NCBI RefSeq assembly: GCF_014651915.1
Contig: NZ_BMXU01000001.1
Location: 992,001-1,056,000 of the forward strand
Length of the DNA: 64,000 bases
From: Parvularcula lutaonensis
Lineage (GTDB): Bacteria; Pseudomonadota; Alphaproteobacteria; Caulobacterales; Parvularculaceae
Direction of reading: 5' to 3'
In this document: positions 1 to 7,832 of the stretch, one piece after another
How positions within the stretch are numbered: the first letter of the stretch is position 1
Layout: the number at the start of each line of letters is the position of its first letter
Translations under genes and position numbers: made by a program
Notes under the pieces: generated by a model
What the model was told of the DNA's origin: nothing
Database searches by the model: none
What the model saw: only the letters and a program-made list of their open reading frames with translations

Positions 1-167
1 GACGCGCCAGCCCCGATAGCACTTGCCCCCCGCCCCCTTTTCCGCTAGCCGCCGCGTTTCGAGCAGCGGTCGGCTGGCATCTGGGATTGTCCCGCCGTCA
101 GTCGAGCCGAAGGCGGTCCAGCGTTCCCGCGCCCCGTCTCCGCTGCCAGACAAGGGTGATAGAGCAT
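1..167 (+). promoter_or_regulatory. 5' leader of the rpsF-rpsR-rplI operon
   Basis: I find no convincing coding frame here; it is the upstream/leader region of the ribosomal operon. A small hairpin, CCGCC (92-96) pairing with GGCGG (112-116), encloses a CCGA motif. This is loosely reminiscent of the S6:S18-binding leader known upstream of rpsF in many bacteria, but I cannot fold or align it. A weak Shine-Dalgarno (AAGGG, 152-156) precedes the rpsF ATG at 168. Confidence 0.4.
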
Positions 168-515
168 ATGGCTCTTTACGAGCACATCTACATCGCGCGT
201 CAGGACGTGAGCCCCGCGCAGGTGGACCTCATCACTGAGGAACTCCAGAACATCGTGAAAGAGAACGGCGGCAAGGTCGAGAAGACCGAATACTGGGGCC
301 TCCGTAATCTTCAGTACAAGATCAAAAAGAACCGCAAGGGTCACTACTCGCTCATGCAGATCGACGCGCCGTCCGAAGCGCTCGTCGAGATGGAGCGCCA
401 GATGAAGCTGAAAGAGGACATTCTCCGCTTCATGACCATCCGCGTGGACGAGTTCGACCCCGAGCCCTCGCCGGTGATGAGCCGCCGCGACCGCGACGAA
501 AGGAAGCCTCGCTAA
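168..515 (+). CDS. rpsF: 30S ribosomal protein S6
   Basis: Small-subunit ribosomal protein that pairs with S18 on the platform of the 30S subunit. The 115-aa product begins [15 protein letters not shown] and contains the family-typical [20 protein letters not shown] stretch, with conserved aromatic and basic residues. An upstream in-frame start exists, but the ATG at 168 gives the normal N-terminus. The C-terminal tail is charged (DRDERKPR). The stop overlaps the rpsR start by one base (TAATG), so the two are translationally coupled. First gene of the operon rpsF-rpsR-rplI. Confidence 0.97.
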   Translation: MALYEHIYIARQDVSPAQVDLITEELQNIVKENGGKVEKTEYWGLRNLQYKIKKNRKGHYSLMQIDAPSEALVEMERQMKLKEDILRFMTIRVDEFDPEPSPVMSRRDRDERKPR

Positions 516-742
516 TGGCCAAGACCTTTTTCCGCCGCCGCAAGACCTGCCCGTTTTCGGGCGAGAAGGCGCCGAAGATCGACTACAAGGATCCCAAGCT
601 CCTCGGACGCTACGTCTCCGAGAAGGGCAAGATCATCCCGTCGCGCATCTCGGCCGTCAGCCAGAAGAAACAACGCGAGCTCGCCCGCGCCATCAAGCGC
701 GCCCGCTTCCTCGCGCTTCTTCCCTATGTTGCGCAGGACTGA
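515..742 (+). CDS. rpsR: 30S ribosomal protein S18
   Basis: Partner of S6 in the 30S platform. The 75-aa protein has the expected length and a basic N-terminus ([22 protein letters not shown]), then the conserved core [20 protein letters not shown] and the C-terminal [19 protein letters not shown]. It starts on the last base of the rpsF stop codon and ends three bases before rplI, so all three are co-transcribed. Confidence 0.97.
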   Translation: MAKTFFRRRKTCPFSGEKAPKIDYKDPKLLGRYVSEKGKIIPSRISAVSQKKQRELARAIKRARFLALLPYVAQD

Positions 743-745
743 TCC

Positions 746-1369
746 ATGACCCAGGTTATTCTCCTCGAACGCGTCGAGAAGCTCGGCTCGATCGGTGACG
801 AAGTCACCGTGAAGCCCGGCTTTGCCCGCAACTTCCTCGTGCCGAAGGGCAAGGCCCTCCGCGCCACCGCCGAGAACCGCAAGAAGTTCGAAGCCGAACG
901 TGCCGCGATCGAAGCCCGCAACGCCGAAGAGCGTGAAAAGGCCGAAACGCTCAGCCGCTCGGTGGCGGGCAAGCAGTTCACGGTCATTCGCTCGGCCTCC
1001 GACAGCGGCATGCTGTTCGGCTCGGTCTCCTCGCGCGATATCGCCGAGACCGCTTCGACCAAGAAGCTGAAGCTGAACCGTCAGAACGTCCTGCTCGACT
1101 CACCGATCAAGACTATCGGTATCTTCCCGGTCCGCATTCGCCTGCACCCGGAAGTGACGGTCGAGATCGAGGTCAACGTCGCCCGGACCCAAGAAGAAGC
1201 CGAACGCCAGGCCCGCGGTGAGAACGTCCTCGCCAAGGAAGAAGAGGTGGTCGAAAAGGTCACCGGCACCGGCTTTGATGAAGACGAAGAAGGCACGGAA
1301 GCTTCTGCAGAAGCCGCCGACGCCTCGGCCGAAGAAGGCACCACGGAAAACGTCACCGACGCTCCGTAA
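746..1369 (+). CDS. rplI: 50S ribosomal protein L9 with an acidic C-terminal extension
   Basis: L9 binds 23S rRNA near the L1 stalk. The N-terminal domain is clear: VILLERVEKLGSIGDEVTVK, then PGFARNFLVPKGKA. A long helix and the C-terminal domain follow (KLKLNRQNVLLDSPIKTIG...RLHPEVTVEIEVNV). At 207 aa it is about 50-60 residues longer than the E. coli protein. The extra tail, from about residue 160, is rich in Glu, Ala and Asp, as in several alphaproteobacterial L9 proteins. Last gene of the operon, followed by a strong terminator. Confidence 0.96.
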   Translation: MTQVILLERVEKLGSIGDEVTVKPGFARNFLVPKGKALRATAENRKKFEAERAAIEARNAEEREKAETLSRSVAGKQFTVIRSASDSGMLFGSVSSRDIAETASTKKLKLNRQNVLLDSPIKTIGIFPVRIRLHPEVTVEIEVNVARTQEEAERQARGENVLAKEEEVVEKVTGTGFDEDEEGTEASAEAADASAEEGTTENVTDAP

Positions 1370-1398
1370 GCCCCGCTTCTTCTGCAAGCATCCAAGAG

Positions 1399-1426
1399 CC
1401 CCGCATGTTCCCCATGCGGGGTTTTT
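1399..1426 (+). terminator. Rho-independent terminator after rplI
   Basis: Perfect 9-bp stem CCCCGCATG (1399-1407) with CATGCGGGG (1413-1421), a 5-base loop, then TTTTT. It lies 30 bases after the rplI stop and ends the rpsF-rpsR-rplI transcript. Confidence 0.9.
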
Positions 1427-1492
1427 CATGCCTGAAGGGGAGCCATCGTCATCGCCGCTGCGGACGCCGACCCCGCTCGGTGCAAGGCACGT

Positions 1493-1975
1493 TCAGCCGC
1501 AGCCGTAAGGCGCGGAGATGCGCCAACGCACCCCCTGCTGGTCGGTGCCCCAGATCGGACCCTCGGCGATGCTCGCCCAGGTCGGCACCGACACGAGAGC
1601 GATGCCGTAGGCGGTGGGTATCGAGATGTAGTTGCGGTCGGTCCGGTAAACGCCACCACCGACAGCCCGGTTGAGGGCTTGCCCGCTGCGGATCTGCACC
1701 ACGGTGATCCTGCCCCGGTCATTGCCGCGGGCGGCGCAAACCCTGACCGATCGAGCCGGGACCCCGCCATAGCCGGAACCGTATCCCGAGCCGTAACCCG
1801 GATCGTAGCCGGAACCGTAACCGCTCCCGTAGCCTGAGCCGTAGTAAGGGTCGTAGGTGGCCTCCGCGAGGCCGTTCGAGATACCCTGAAGCAGGGCTGC
1901 CTGCTCCTCCGGGGTCAGTTCACAAGCCGACAGGCCGAACACGGCGAGAATGGCAAGGCCAAGTCGTTTCATCAT
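1493..1975 (-). CDS. Lipoprotein with GYGSG repeats (unknown function)
   Basis: A 160-aa predicted lipoprotein. The N-terminus MMKRLGLAILAVFGLSACEL has a short signal peptide and a LSAC lipobox. Residues 45-70 are a low-complexity Tyr/Gly/Ser region (GYGSG and GYDPG units). The C-terminal about 85 residues contain two or three Cys and the stretch QQGVRWRISAPYGCG, which I do not recognise. The ATG at 1975 was chosen because a GGGAG Shine-Dalgarno lies just upstream (about 1985-1990) and because it starts the signal peptide. It is divergent from dnaB with about 120 bp between the starts. Function unknown; an envelope location is inferred from the lipobox. Confidence 0.75.
   Translation of the reverse strand: MMKRLGLAILAVFGLSACELTPEEQAALLQGISNGLAEATYDPYYGSGYGSGYGSGYDPGYGSGYGSGYGGVPARSVRVCAARGNDRGRITVVQIRSGQALNRAVGGGVYRTDRNYISIPTAYGIALVSVPTWASIAEGPIWGTDQQGVRWRISAPYGCG
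1768..1846 (-). repeat. Short tandem repeats coding GYGSG units
   Basis: Imperfect units of about 12 bp (such as CCGTAGCCGGAA and variants) are repeated in tandem inside the lipoprotein gene and encode a Gly-Tyr-Gly-Ser run. Arrays of this kind tend to change copy number. Confidence 0.7.
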
Positions 1976-2098
1976 CACAACGCGCTCCCTCGTTCGTGAG
2001 AGGGTGACGCCCCTGCCCGCATAGTCAAACCCCCGGTGCAGCAGGCTGCACAAGCGGGCCGTGTGTTCAAAGCTAACTCTTTCCCCCGGCGCACGAAG

Positions 2099-3592
2099 AT
2101 GGAATCCTGCCTCATGCCCGACGGATCACCCCTCCCCGCACCCGCAGGAGCCGAACAGAAGCTCCCCTACTCCCTCGACGCTGAGCAGGCGCTCCTCGGC
2201 GCGGTGCTTTACGACAACGAGGTGTTCTACAAGGTCAATGGCTTCCTGAAGCCGGAACACTTCTATGACCCGCTCCACGGGCGGATCTATGCCGCGTGCG
2301 AGAAGCTTATCAGCTCGGGGCGTCTCGCCTCGCCGGTGATGCTGAACACTTATCTCGGCGAGGAAGACGCGTTCCGCGAGGCTGGCGGCGAGCGCTATCT
2401 GGTGCAGCTTGCGCAGTCGGTTCCGACGACGGTGGGCGCGGCGGACTATGGCCGGCTGATCTTCGACCTGCACACCAGCCGCGGGCTCATCAATATCGGC
2501 ACACAGATGATCGAGCGGGCGAAATCCGCCGACATCGAGGACGACCCGCAGGCACAGGTTTCCGAGGCGGAGAAGGAACTCTACACCCTCGCAGAAACCG
2601 GGCATTATGGTGGCGGCTTCCAGAATTTCGAGACGGCGCTGACCGAAGCGATCAACATCGCGCAGGCTGCATACCAGCGCGGAGGCGGCCTCTCGGGTGT
2701 GACCACGGGCCTGCGCGATCTCGACGCCAAGCTCGGCGGGCTGCACAACTCGGACCTCCTGATCCTTGCCGGGCGTCCGTCGATGGGCAAGACGGCGCTC
2801 GTCACCAATATCGCCGTCAACGCGGCGAAGGCGTTCGTGCCGGAAAAGGCGGCAGACGGATCGTACAAGGCAAAGGAAGGCGCGCGGGTCGGCTTCTTCT
2901 CGCTGGAGATGTCGGCGGACCAGCTTGCAGGCCGTATCCTGGCCGAGTTTTCCGGCGTCGCCTCGGACAAGATCCGGCGCGGCGACATCACGGAAAAGGA
3001 TTTCGAGGAGATCTATGATGCCTCCTCGAAGCTCGAGCAGCTGCCGCTCTACATCGACGACACGGGCGGGCTGACGATTGCGCAGGTTGCGGCGCGGGCA
3101 CGGCGTTTGAAGCGCATGAACGGTCTTGACCTCCTCATCATCGACTACTTGCAGCTTCTCGCGGGCTCGAAGAAAGCGGGCGAGAACCGGGTGCAGGAGC
3201 TGACCGAGATCACGACGGGCCTCAAGGCGCTGGCGAAGGAACTTGCGGTGCCGATCATCGCGCTGTCCCAGCTCTCACGCCAGGTCGAGCAGCGCGAAGA
3301 CAAGCGCCCCCAACTTTCGGACCTCAGGGAATCAGGCTCGATCGAACAGGACGCGGACGTCGTGATGTTCGTCTATCGCGAGGAGTATTATCTCGGCCGG
3401 GCCGAGCCGCGGGAGGGCACGCCGGAACACCTCGAGTGGCAGCAGAAGATGGACGAGGTCCATGGTCAGGCCGAGGTCATCATCGGCAAGCAGCGCCACG
3501 GCCCGATCGGCACCGTGAAGCTCGCCTTCCAGCCGGAGCTCACGCGCTTTGGCGATCTTGCGAACCCCGAGCGGTTCCCCTCAAGGTACTGA
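2099..3592 (+). CDS. dnaB: Replicative DNA helicase DnaB
   Basis: Hexameric 5'-3' helicase of the replication fork. The 497-aa protein has the N-terminal DnaB domain (PYSLDAEQALLGAVLYDNEVF) and the C-terminal RecA-like core: Walker A AGRPSMGKTAL, EMSADQL, Walker B LLIIDYLQLL, and SQLSRQVEQREDKRPQLSDLRESGSIEQDAD. Two nearby ATGs (2099 and 2114) are possible starts and neither has a strong Shine-Dalgarno; 2099 is used here. The length is normal and there is no intein insertion at the usual P-loop site. alr follows three bases after the stop, so the two are probably co-transcribed. Confidence 0.97.
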   Translation: MESCLMPDGSPLPAPAGAEQKLPYSLDAEQALLGAVLYDNEVFYKVNGFLKPEHFYDPLHGRIYAACEKLISSGRLASPVMLNTYLGEEDAFREAGGERYLVQLAQSVPTTVGAADYGRLIFDLHTSRGLINIGTQMIERAKSADIEDDPQAQVSEAEKELYTLAETGHYGGGFQNFETALTEAINIAQAAYQRGGGLSGVTTGLRDLDAKLGGLHNSDLLILAGRPSMGKTALVTNIAVNAAKAFVPEKAADGSYKAKEGARVGFFSLEMSADQLAGRILAEFSGVASDKIRRGDITEKDFEEIYDASSKLEQLPLYIDDTGGLTIAQVAARARRLKRMNGLDLLIIDYLQLLAGSKKAGENRVQELTEITTGLKALAKELAVPIIALSQLSRQVEQREDKRPQLSDLRESGSIEQDADVVMFVYREEYYLGRAEPREGTPEHLEWQQKMDEVHGQAEVIIGKQRHGPIGTVKLAFQPELTRFGDLANPERFPSRY

Positions 3593-3595
3593 TCC

Positions 3596-4639
3596 GTGTA
3601 CGAGGATTTCCGCCCGCGCCTGACCGTCGACCTTGGCGCGCTGCGCCGCAATCTCAAAACCGTGCGGCAGCTTCGTCCGCAGGCGGAGCTTATGCCTGTG
3701 GTGAAGGCGGACTGCTATGGCCTGGGCGCGGAACAGCTCTTGCCCGTGATGATGGAGGAAGATTGTTCGACCTTCTTCGTGGCCTATCCCGAAGAAGCGA
3801 CGGTGCTGCGCCGCGTGGCGACGACAGGCGTTTTCTATGTCTTCGGCGCGGCACCGGGCACCGGTCCCTACAATGAGCATTGTCGCCCACTGCACTACCG
3901 GGCTGACGACCTGCGCGCATGGTCCGGCGGCTCCTGCGGTGTGCAGATCGAGATCGGGATGAACCGGCTCGGCATGCGGCTCGACGAGCTTGAGGGCTTG
4001 GAACCGCGCGAGGACGTGAAGCTGGTCCTGGCGCATATGAGCGATGCGAGCGACGAGCACTCGGCGCGGAACGAAGAGCAGCGGACCAGGTTCGACGAGA
4101 TCGTCCGGGGGCTTCAAGCGAAGTTCCCGAAAGCGAAGTTCTCGCTGTCCTCGACAGGAAACTTGATGCTGGAAGGCGTGCGGCAGGAAGATGCCGTCAG
4201 GCCCGGTATCGGGCTATATGGTGCCTCGCCGGGAACGCAAGACCCGCTCGAGCCGATTGCAACGCTGGAGGCGCGAGTTCTGTCCGTGCACGATGTTCCT
4301 GCTGGCGAGCGTGTCGGCTATGGCGGTCGCTGGACGGCGGAGCGGCCTTCGGTGATCGCGACCCTTGGCACGGGTTATGCGGATGGCCTGCCGCGGAGCC
4401 TCGAGAACAGCGGGAAGGTGTGGCTCGGCAATGGTCAGCGCACGATCGTCGGTGCTGTTTCGATGGACCTCATCACCGTCGATGTCACCGATGCACCGGG
4501 TGTGAAGGTCGGTGAGTGGGCCGAGATTTTCGGGCCGAACCTGGCGGTGGACGCGCTGGCGAGGGAAGCCGGTACCATCGGGTACGAGCTCTTCACCTCG
4601 ATCCACGGGCGGACCCAGCGGGTCTATACCAGCGGCTAG
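3596..4639 (+). CDS. alr: Alanine racemase
   Basis: PLP enzyme interconverting L- and D-alanine for peptidoglycan synthesis. The PLP lysine motif is MPVVKADCYGLGAEQ, near residue 36 (usual form AVVKADAYGHG). Other family blocks are QIEIGMNRLGMR, RPGIGLYGASP, GERVGYGGRW and the late VSMDLITVDVTD. The start is GTG at 3596, with AAGG about 12 bases upstream, inside the end of dnaB. At 347 aa it is slightly short for the family but complete. Its 3' end overlaps the convergent ATP12 gene by four bases. The dnaB-alr order is common in alphaproteobacteria. Confidence 0.94.
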   Translation: MYEDFRPRLTVDLGALRRNLKTVRQLRPQAELMPVVKADCYGLGAEQLLPVMMEEDCSTFFVAYPEEATVLRRVATTGVFYVFGAAPGTGPYNEHCRPLHYRADDLRAWSGGSCGVQIEIGMNRLGMRLDELEGLEPREDVKLVLAHMSDASDEHSARNEEQRTRFDEIVRGLQAKFPKAKFSLSSTGNLMLEGVRQEDAVRPGIGLYGASPGTQDPLEPIATLEARVLSVHDVPAGERVGYGGRWTAERPSVIATLGTGYADGLPRSLENSGKVWLGNGQRTIVGAVSMDLITVDVTDAPGVKVGEWAEIFGPNLAVDALAREAGTIGYELFTSIHGRTQRVYTSG

Positions 4640-5325
4640 CCGCGGCTGAGCGCGAGGTACCGCAAAACGTCGTCGAAGTCGCGTCGGAGCGCTCGCTCGC
4701 GCGCTTCGGCCTCGGCATCGAGGCCCCACTTCTCGGCTTGGAACGCTTCATCGAGGCGTGCAGCGGCGAAGGCATTCTCCGGGTCCTGATCGGCATAGAG
4801 CGCGAGGATGGCAGAGCCAGTGATCTCTGTTAGGAGCTTGCGCGGAAAGACCTCCAAGGTCGGACGGTCTTCGAGCCATGCGCGGACCCTGTCGATGGTG
4901 GCGCGCGCCTGGGTGACCGGGACAATGCCCTCGGTCATGGTGAAGGTCATGCCCTCATCAGATGCGCGGTCGAGGAAGGGGCGGAAGAGCTGTTCCTGCC
5001 GCGCAGCGAGATCCCTGTCCGAGGCGCGGTAGCAGAGAAGATCGCTGCCTGCGTATTGGACAATGGTGTCGATGAACTCAGCACGGCCCTCTTCTCCGGC
5101 GTCGAGGACGAAACCGTGGAGGCGGGTAAGCGGCATGGTTTCCATGCTGATCGTCCCGGACTGGGCGTCCCATTCCGCCCGCAAAGCTTCGGCCAGCGCT
5201 TTGGGAGCGACAAGCTCGGCACGGCCTGCAGTCCTGGCGAGCCGGCCATCTAGGGCGACGGCGAAACCGTCCTTGCGCTCAGCTAGCGAGACGTCCTTGT
5301 AGAAACGCTTGGGTCCGTCGGTCAT
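4636..5325 (-). CDS. ATP12 family F1-ATPase assembly chaperone
   Basis: Homologue of mitochondrial Atp12, which binds the F1 alpha subunit during ATP synthase assembly. It is typical of alphaproteobacteria. The 229-aa protein begins MTDGPKRFYKDVSLAE and contains the family features DGRLARTAGRAELVAPKALAEALRAEWDAQ, MPLTRL, YAGSDLLCYRA and a LTEITGSAILALY block. The start at 5325 overlaps the stop of the upstream pseudouridine synthase gene (ATGA). Part of a minus-strand operon with that gene and crcB; rlu-atp12 adjacency is recurrent in this class. Confidence 0.92.
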   Translation of the reverse strand: MTDGPKRFYKDVSLAERKDGFAVALDGRLARTAGRAELVAPKALAEALRAEWDAQSGTISMETMPLTRLHGFVLDAGEEGRAEFIDTIVQYAGSDLLCYRASDRDLAARQEQLFRPFLDRASDEGMTFTMTEGIVPVTQARATIDRVRAWLEDRPTLEVFPRKLLTEITGSAILALYADQDPENAFAAARLDEAFQAEKWGLDAEAEARERALRRDFDDVLRYLALSRG

Positions 5326-6287
5326 AGGTTCTCCGGCCATCCAGGCTGGGCGTTGTCGTCGAAATCGAAGAGCTTCCACGTCTCTTTCATATGGCCGTGG
5401 AGCGGCGCTTCGAGCACCAGCGGGCGGCGACCGGGGCGCGGGATGACCAGCCTGCGGCAGAAAAGATGCATCTTCTGGGGCAGGCCCTCGACCTTCGCCT
5501 CGGCGCCGCCATACTTGCCATCGCCGACAATCGGTGTGCCGATCAGCGCCATGTGGGCGCGGAGCTGGTGGGTGCGCCCGGTGATCGGCCGCAGTGCGAC
5601 GAAGCTCGCCTTCATCGCGGCGGTGTCGATCACCTGGTAATCGGAGATCGCGCGCTGGCCGTCCTCCGAATGCCGCGCTTTTTCTGCGCCCTTGGGGCCA
5701 GATTTCTCGAGCGCGGCGTCGATGCGGCCTTCAAGAGGCTGGGGCACGCCTTTGACGAGGGCCCAGTACTCCTTCTCGACCTGACGCTTGCGGAAGGCTT
5801 CGGTCAGCCACTGGGCTGCCTTCCGGGTCTTGGCGGTGACGAGGAGGCCGCCGGTGTCCTTGTCGAGGCGGTGGACAAGACGCGCGCGGGTTTCTTCCGA
5901 GCCTGCATCCTGCAGCAGGGCATCGACATGGTTCGTGGTCTTCGCGCCGCCCTGCACGGCGAGGCCGAAGGGCTTGTTGAGGACGAGGACATCGCTGTCT
6001 TCATAAAGCGTCATCGCGGCCAGTGCCTCACGGGCTTCGGCGCGGCTTCGCTGCTGCGGCTTCTTGGGCGCGCCGCCCGGATCGTTCATAGGAGGCACAC
6101 GGACGGTTTCGCCTGCACAGAGGCGGCGGTCGCCCTTGACGCGGCCACCGTCGACCCGGACCTGCCCCTTGCGCAGGAGCTTCTGGAGCTGGCCGAAGGA
6201 TAGTTGCGGGAACCGCTCCTTGAACCAGCGGTCGATGCGTAGGCCGTCCTCGTCGTTCTTCACCTTGATGTTCTGCACACCGCTCAT
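5322..6287 (-). CDS. RluA/RluC-family 23S rRNA pseudouridine synthase
   Basis: Isomerises uridine to pseudouridine in rRNA. The 321-aa protein has an N-terminal S4 RNA-binding domain (RIDRWFKERFPQLSFGQLQKLLRKGQVRVDG) and an RluA catalytic domain with motif II HRLDKDTGG, whose Asp is catalytic. ITGRTHQLRAHMALIGTPIVGDGKYGG follows. The ATG at 6287 overlaps the crcB stop by four bases. Domain layout and length match RluC/RluD. RluC is the more likely assignment in alphaproteobacteria, but the target site cannot be told from sequence alone. Confidence 0.92.
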   Translation of the reverse strand: MSGVQNIKVKNDEDGLRIDRWFKERFPQLSFGQLQKLLRKGQVRVDGGRVKGDRRLCAGETVRVPPMNDPGGAPKKPQQRSRAEAREALAAMTLYEDSDVLVLNKPFGLAVQGGAKTTNHVDALLQDAGSEETRARLVHRLDKDTGGLLVTAKTRKAAQWLTEAFRKRQVEKEYWALVKGVPQPLEGRIDAALEKSGPKGAEKARHSEDGQRAISDYQVIDTAAMKASFVALRPITGRTHQLRAHMALIGTPIVGDGKYGGAEAKVEGLPQKMHLFCRRLVIPRPGRRPLVLEAPLHGHMKETWKLFDFDDNAQPGWPENL

Positions 6288-6643
6288 AGTGCCCTCGCGA
6301 GCATCAGGCCGATCACGAAGGCTGTGATGGCAAGCACGACGGATGCGGCGATGTAGAGCGCGGACTGCACAGGATTCGCGACAAACAGCCTGACGGCATC
6401 TGCCGAAAACGTGCTGAAGGTCGTCAGCGCACCGAGAAGGCCGGCGCCGAAGAAGATGGTCCAGAACTCGGAACGCCCCTCCCCGCTGGCAAAGAGAAAG
6501 CCGAGGGCGAGCGAGCCGCCGACATTGAGGCACAGGATACCGAGCGCGCCGCCCTGCACGAAATAAAGGAAGGCGTAGCGCAGGCTTGCGCCCAGGGCGC
6601 CACCTGCCGCGGCCGCGAGGAGTGTCATGGGAAACTGGGTCAC
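6284..6643 (-). CDS. crcB: Fluoride exporter CrcB/Fluc
   Basis: Dual-topology four-helix fluoride channel that lowers cytoplasmic fluoride. The 119-aa protein shows GGALGASLRYAFLY at the N-terminus, the LNVGGSLALGFL helix and the GALTTFSTFSADAV signature carrying the Phe-box and the Na+-binding break. A single crcB is consistent with a homodimer. No fluoride riboswitch fits in the 39-bp gap to the gene upstream. ATG at 6643; a second in-frame ATG five codons later is possible. Confidence 0.93.
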   Translation of the reverse strand: MTQFPMTLLAAAAGGALGASLRYAFLYFVQGGALGILCLNVGGSLALGFLFASGEGRSEFWTIFFGAGLLGALTTFSTFSADAVRLFVANPVQSALYIAASVVLAITAFVIGLMLARAL

Positions 6644-6682
6644 ATGCGGCGCTTTAGAGAAGCCAGGGCAAGCGCGAAAGGG

Positions 6683-7405
6683 TCAGCCTTGATAGGCTTC
6701 CTCGAGCGCCTCCACCCGCGCCGCGAGGTCGATGTCGAGGGCGCTTGTCACTTCGAGACCTCGGTCCTCGAAGACATCGCCCTCATGCTCCTCGGCCCAG
6801 CGGGCAACAGCCTCGTCTCGCTGGCGCAGCAGCCTGACGATCTCGGGGCGGTAGAGCCTGACGATGTTGGTGAGCCAGAGATTGAGCGGCCAGCTAGGCG
6901 TCGAGAGATCGACATCGAAGCGGTCGAGCATCGCGATCATGTCCTCGGCAGGATACCAGAGCTCTCCCGTGACCCACCGGTTGGTCGTGAAGAGCCTGAT
7001 CGGGACGCCCTTTGCGTCCATACCGATGCCGATGATGTGGGCCGCGATGTCGCCCGGCTTCTCCGGCACCTCCTGCCCCGGCGCAGGCTGCCGGTCGATG
7101 GCCGGACCTCTCAGGAAACAGTGGAAATGCCCGTGCTCGTCGTCGTGGATCGACGGCCTGTCCGGCTTCTTGGAATGGGCATGGTAGTAGTATTGGGAAG
7201 CGTTCTCGCGATCGAACACGTCGCCGCGGGGCATGTGCTGCCACTCGATGAACTCGTCGCCGGTGCGGAGGATCTCCGCCACGGTGTTCGAGCCTGACTT
7301 GTGCAGCACGCGCATCGTCTCCGCTACGATGCTGGCCGCCTCGAACTGCGCTTCGAGGGCAGCGGGGTCGGCGCCCTCGAAAAGGTTGTGAACGTTGCCT
7401 GTCAA
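6683..7405 (-). CDS. Conserved protein of unknown function (possibly DUF6969 type)
   Basis: A 240-aa soluble protein with no signal peptide or membrane helix. Visible motifs are a His-rich block, QYYYHAHSKK...HDDEHGHFHCFLRG (about residues 70-98), then HIIGIGMDAKGVPIRLFTTNRWVTGELWYPAEDM and a charged C-terminus. The paired His and Asp/Glu residues suggest metal binding (inference). The pattern resembles what I recall as DUF6969, which I cannot verify. The only good in-frame start is a TTG at 7405, 15 bases after the stop of the Cys-rich gene; the Shine-Dalgarno is poor. The tight spacing to the Cys-rich gene implies one transcript. Confidence 0.65.
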   Translation of the reverse strand: MTGNVHNLFEGADPAALEAQFEAASIVAETMRVLHKSGSNTVAEILRTGDEFIEWQHMPRGDVFDRENASQYYYHAHSKKPDRPSIHDDEHGHFHCFLRGPAIDRQPAPGQEVPEKPGDIAAHIIGIGMDAKGVPIRLFTTNRWVTGELWYPAEDMIAMLDRFDVDLSTPSWPLNLWLTNIVRLYRPEIVRLLRQRDEAVARWAEEHEGDVFEDRGLEVTSALDIDLAARVEALEEAYQG

Positions 7406-7420
7406 CGCATTTGCGCCCGC

Positions 7421-7750
7421 TTACTGCGGCTCACACGGATTGCACGGGGTGCACGGGCCACAGGGCGCCTCCGCTGCGCAAGGATTGCACGGGTTGCAAC
7501 CATAGCCCTCGGCTTCCTCGTCCCAGCCGCAAGGGTTGCAAGGATTGCAGGCACCGCAGGGCTTCTCCGCCGCGCACGGGTTGCAGGGATTGCAGCCATA
7601 CTCCTGGGACTTGGCGCTGCACGGGCCGCAGGGCTTGCAGGCACCACAGCTACAGCCCGATGCCGAGGCAATGGCAGCCGCGCCGATGCCGATGGCGGCC
7701 CCTCTCAGGGCGCTCTTGGTGATCTTCTTCCTGAAAAGGGATTTTTGCAT
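7421..7750 (-). CDS. Cysteine-rich CNPCNPC-repeat small protein
   Basis: A 109-aa protein with a basic/hydrophobic N-terminus ([20 protein letters not shown]...ASASGC33) that looks like an export or lipoprotein signal with a weak lipobox. After it, 19 cysteines lie in 77 residues, almost all spaced C-x2-C. Two repeats of about 30 residues follow the pattern [21 protein letters not shown]. Such density suggests thiolate metal binding or a disulfide-rich extracytoplasmic protein; this is inference. ATG at 7750 has a clear GGAGGG Shine-Dalgarno. It is the first gene before the 240-aa His-motif protein. I know no characterised family for it. Confidence 0.75.
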   Translation of the reverse strand: MQKSLFRKKITKSALRGAAIGIGAAAIASASGCSCGACKPCGPCSAKSQEYGCNPCNPCAAEKPCGACNPCNPCGWDEEAEGYGCNPCNPCAAEAPCGPCTPCNPCEPQ

Positions 7751-7832
7751 GGTGGCCCTCCGTGCCGGTCCGCAAGTCTATGGCTTGGGGTTCGCAGTGT
7801 CGTGGCTCAAGGTTTCAACGCAGCTGCTCTTT

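Noticed and set aside
6644-6682. Fluoride riboswitch before crcB
   Set aside because: Only 39 bp separate crcB from the gene upstream, too short for the aptamer and expression platform.
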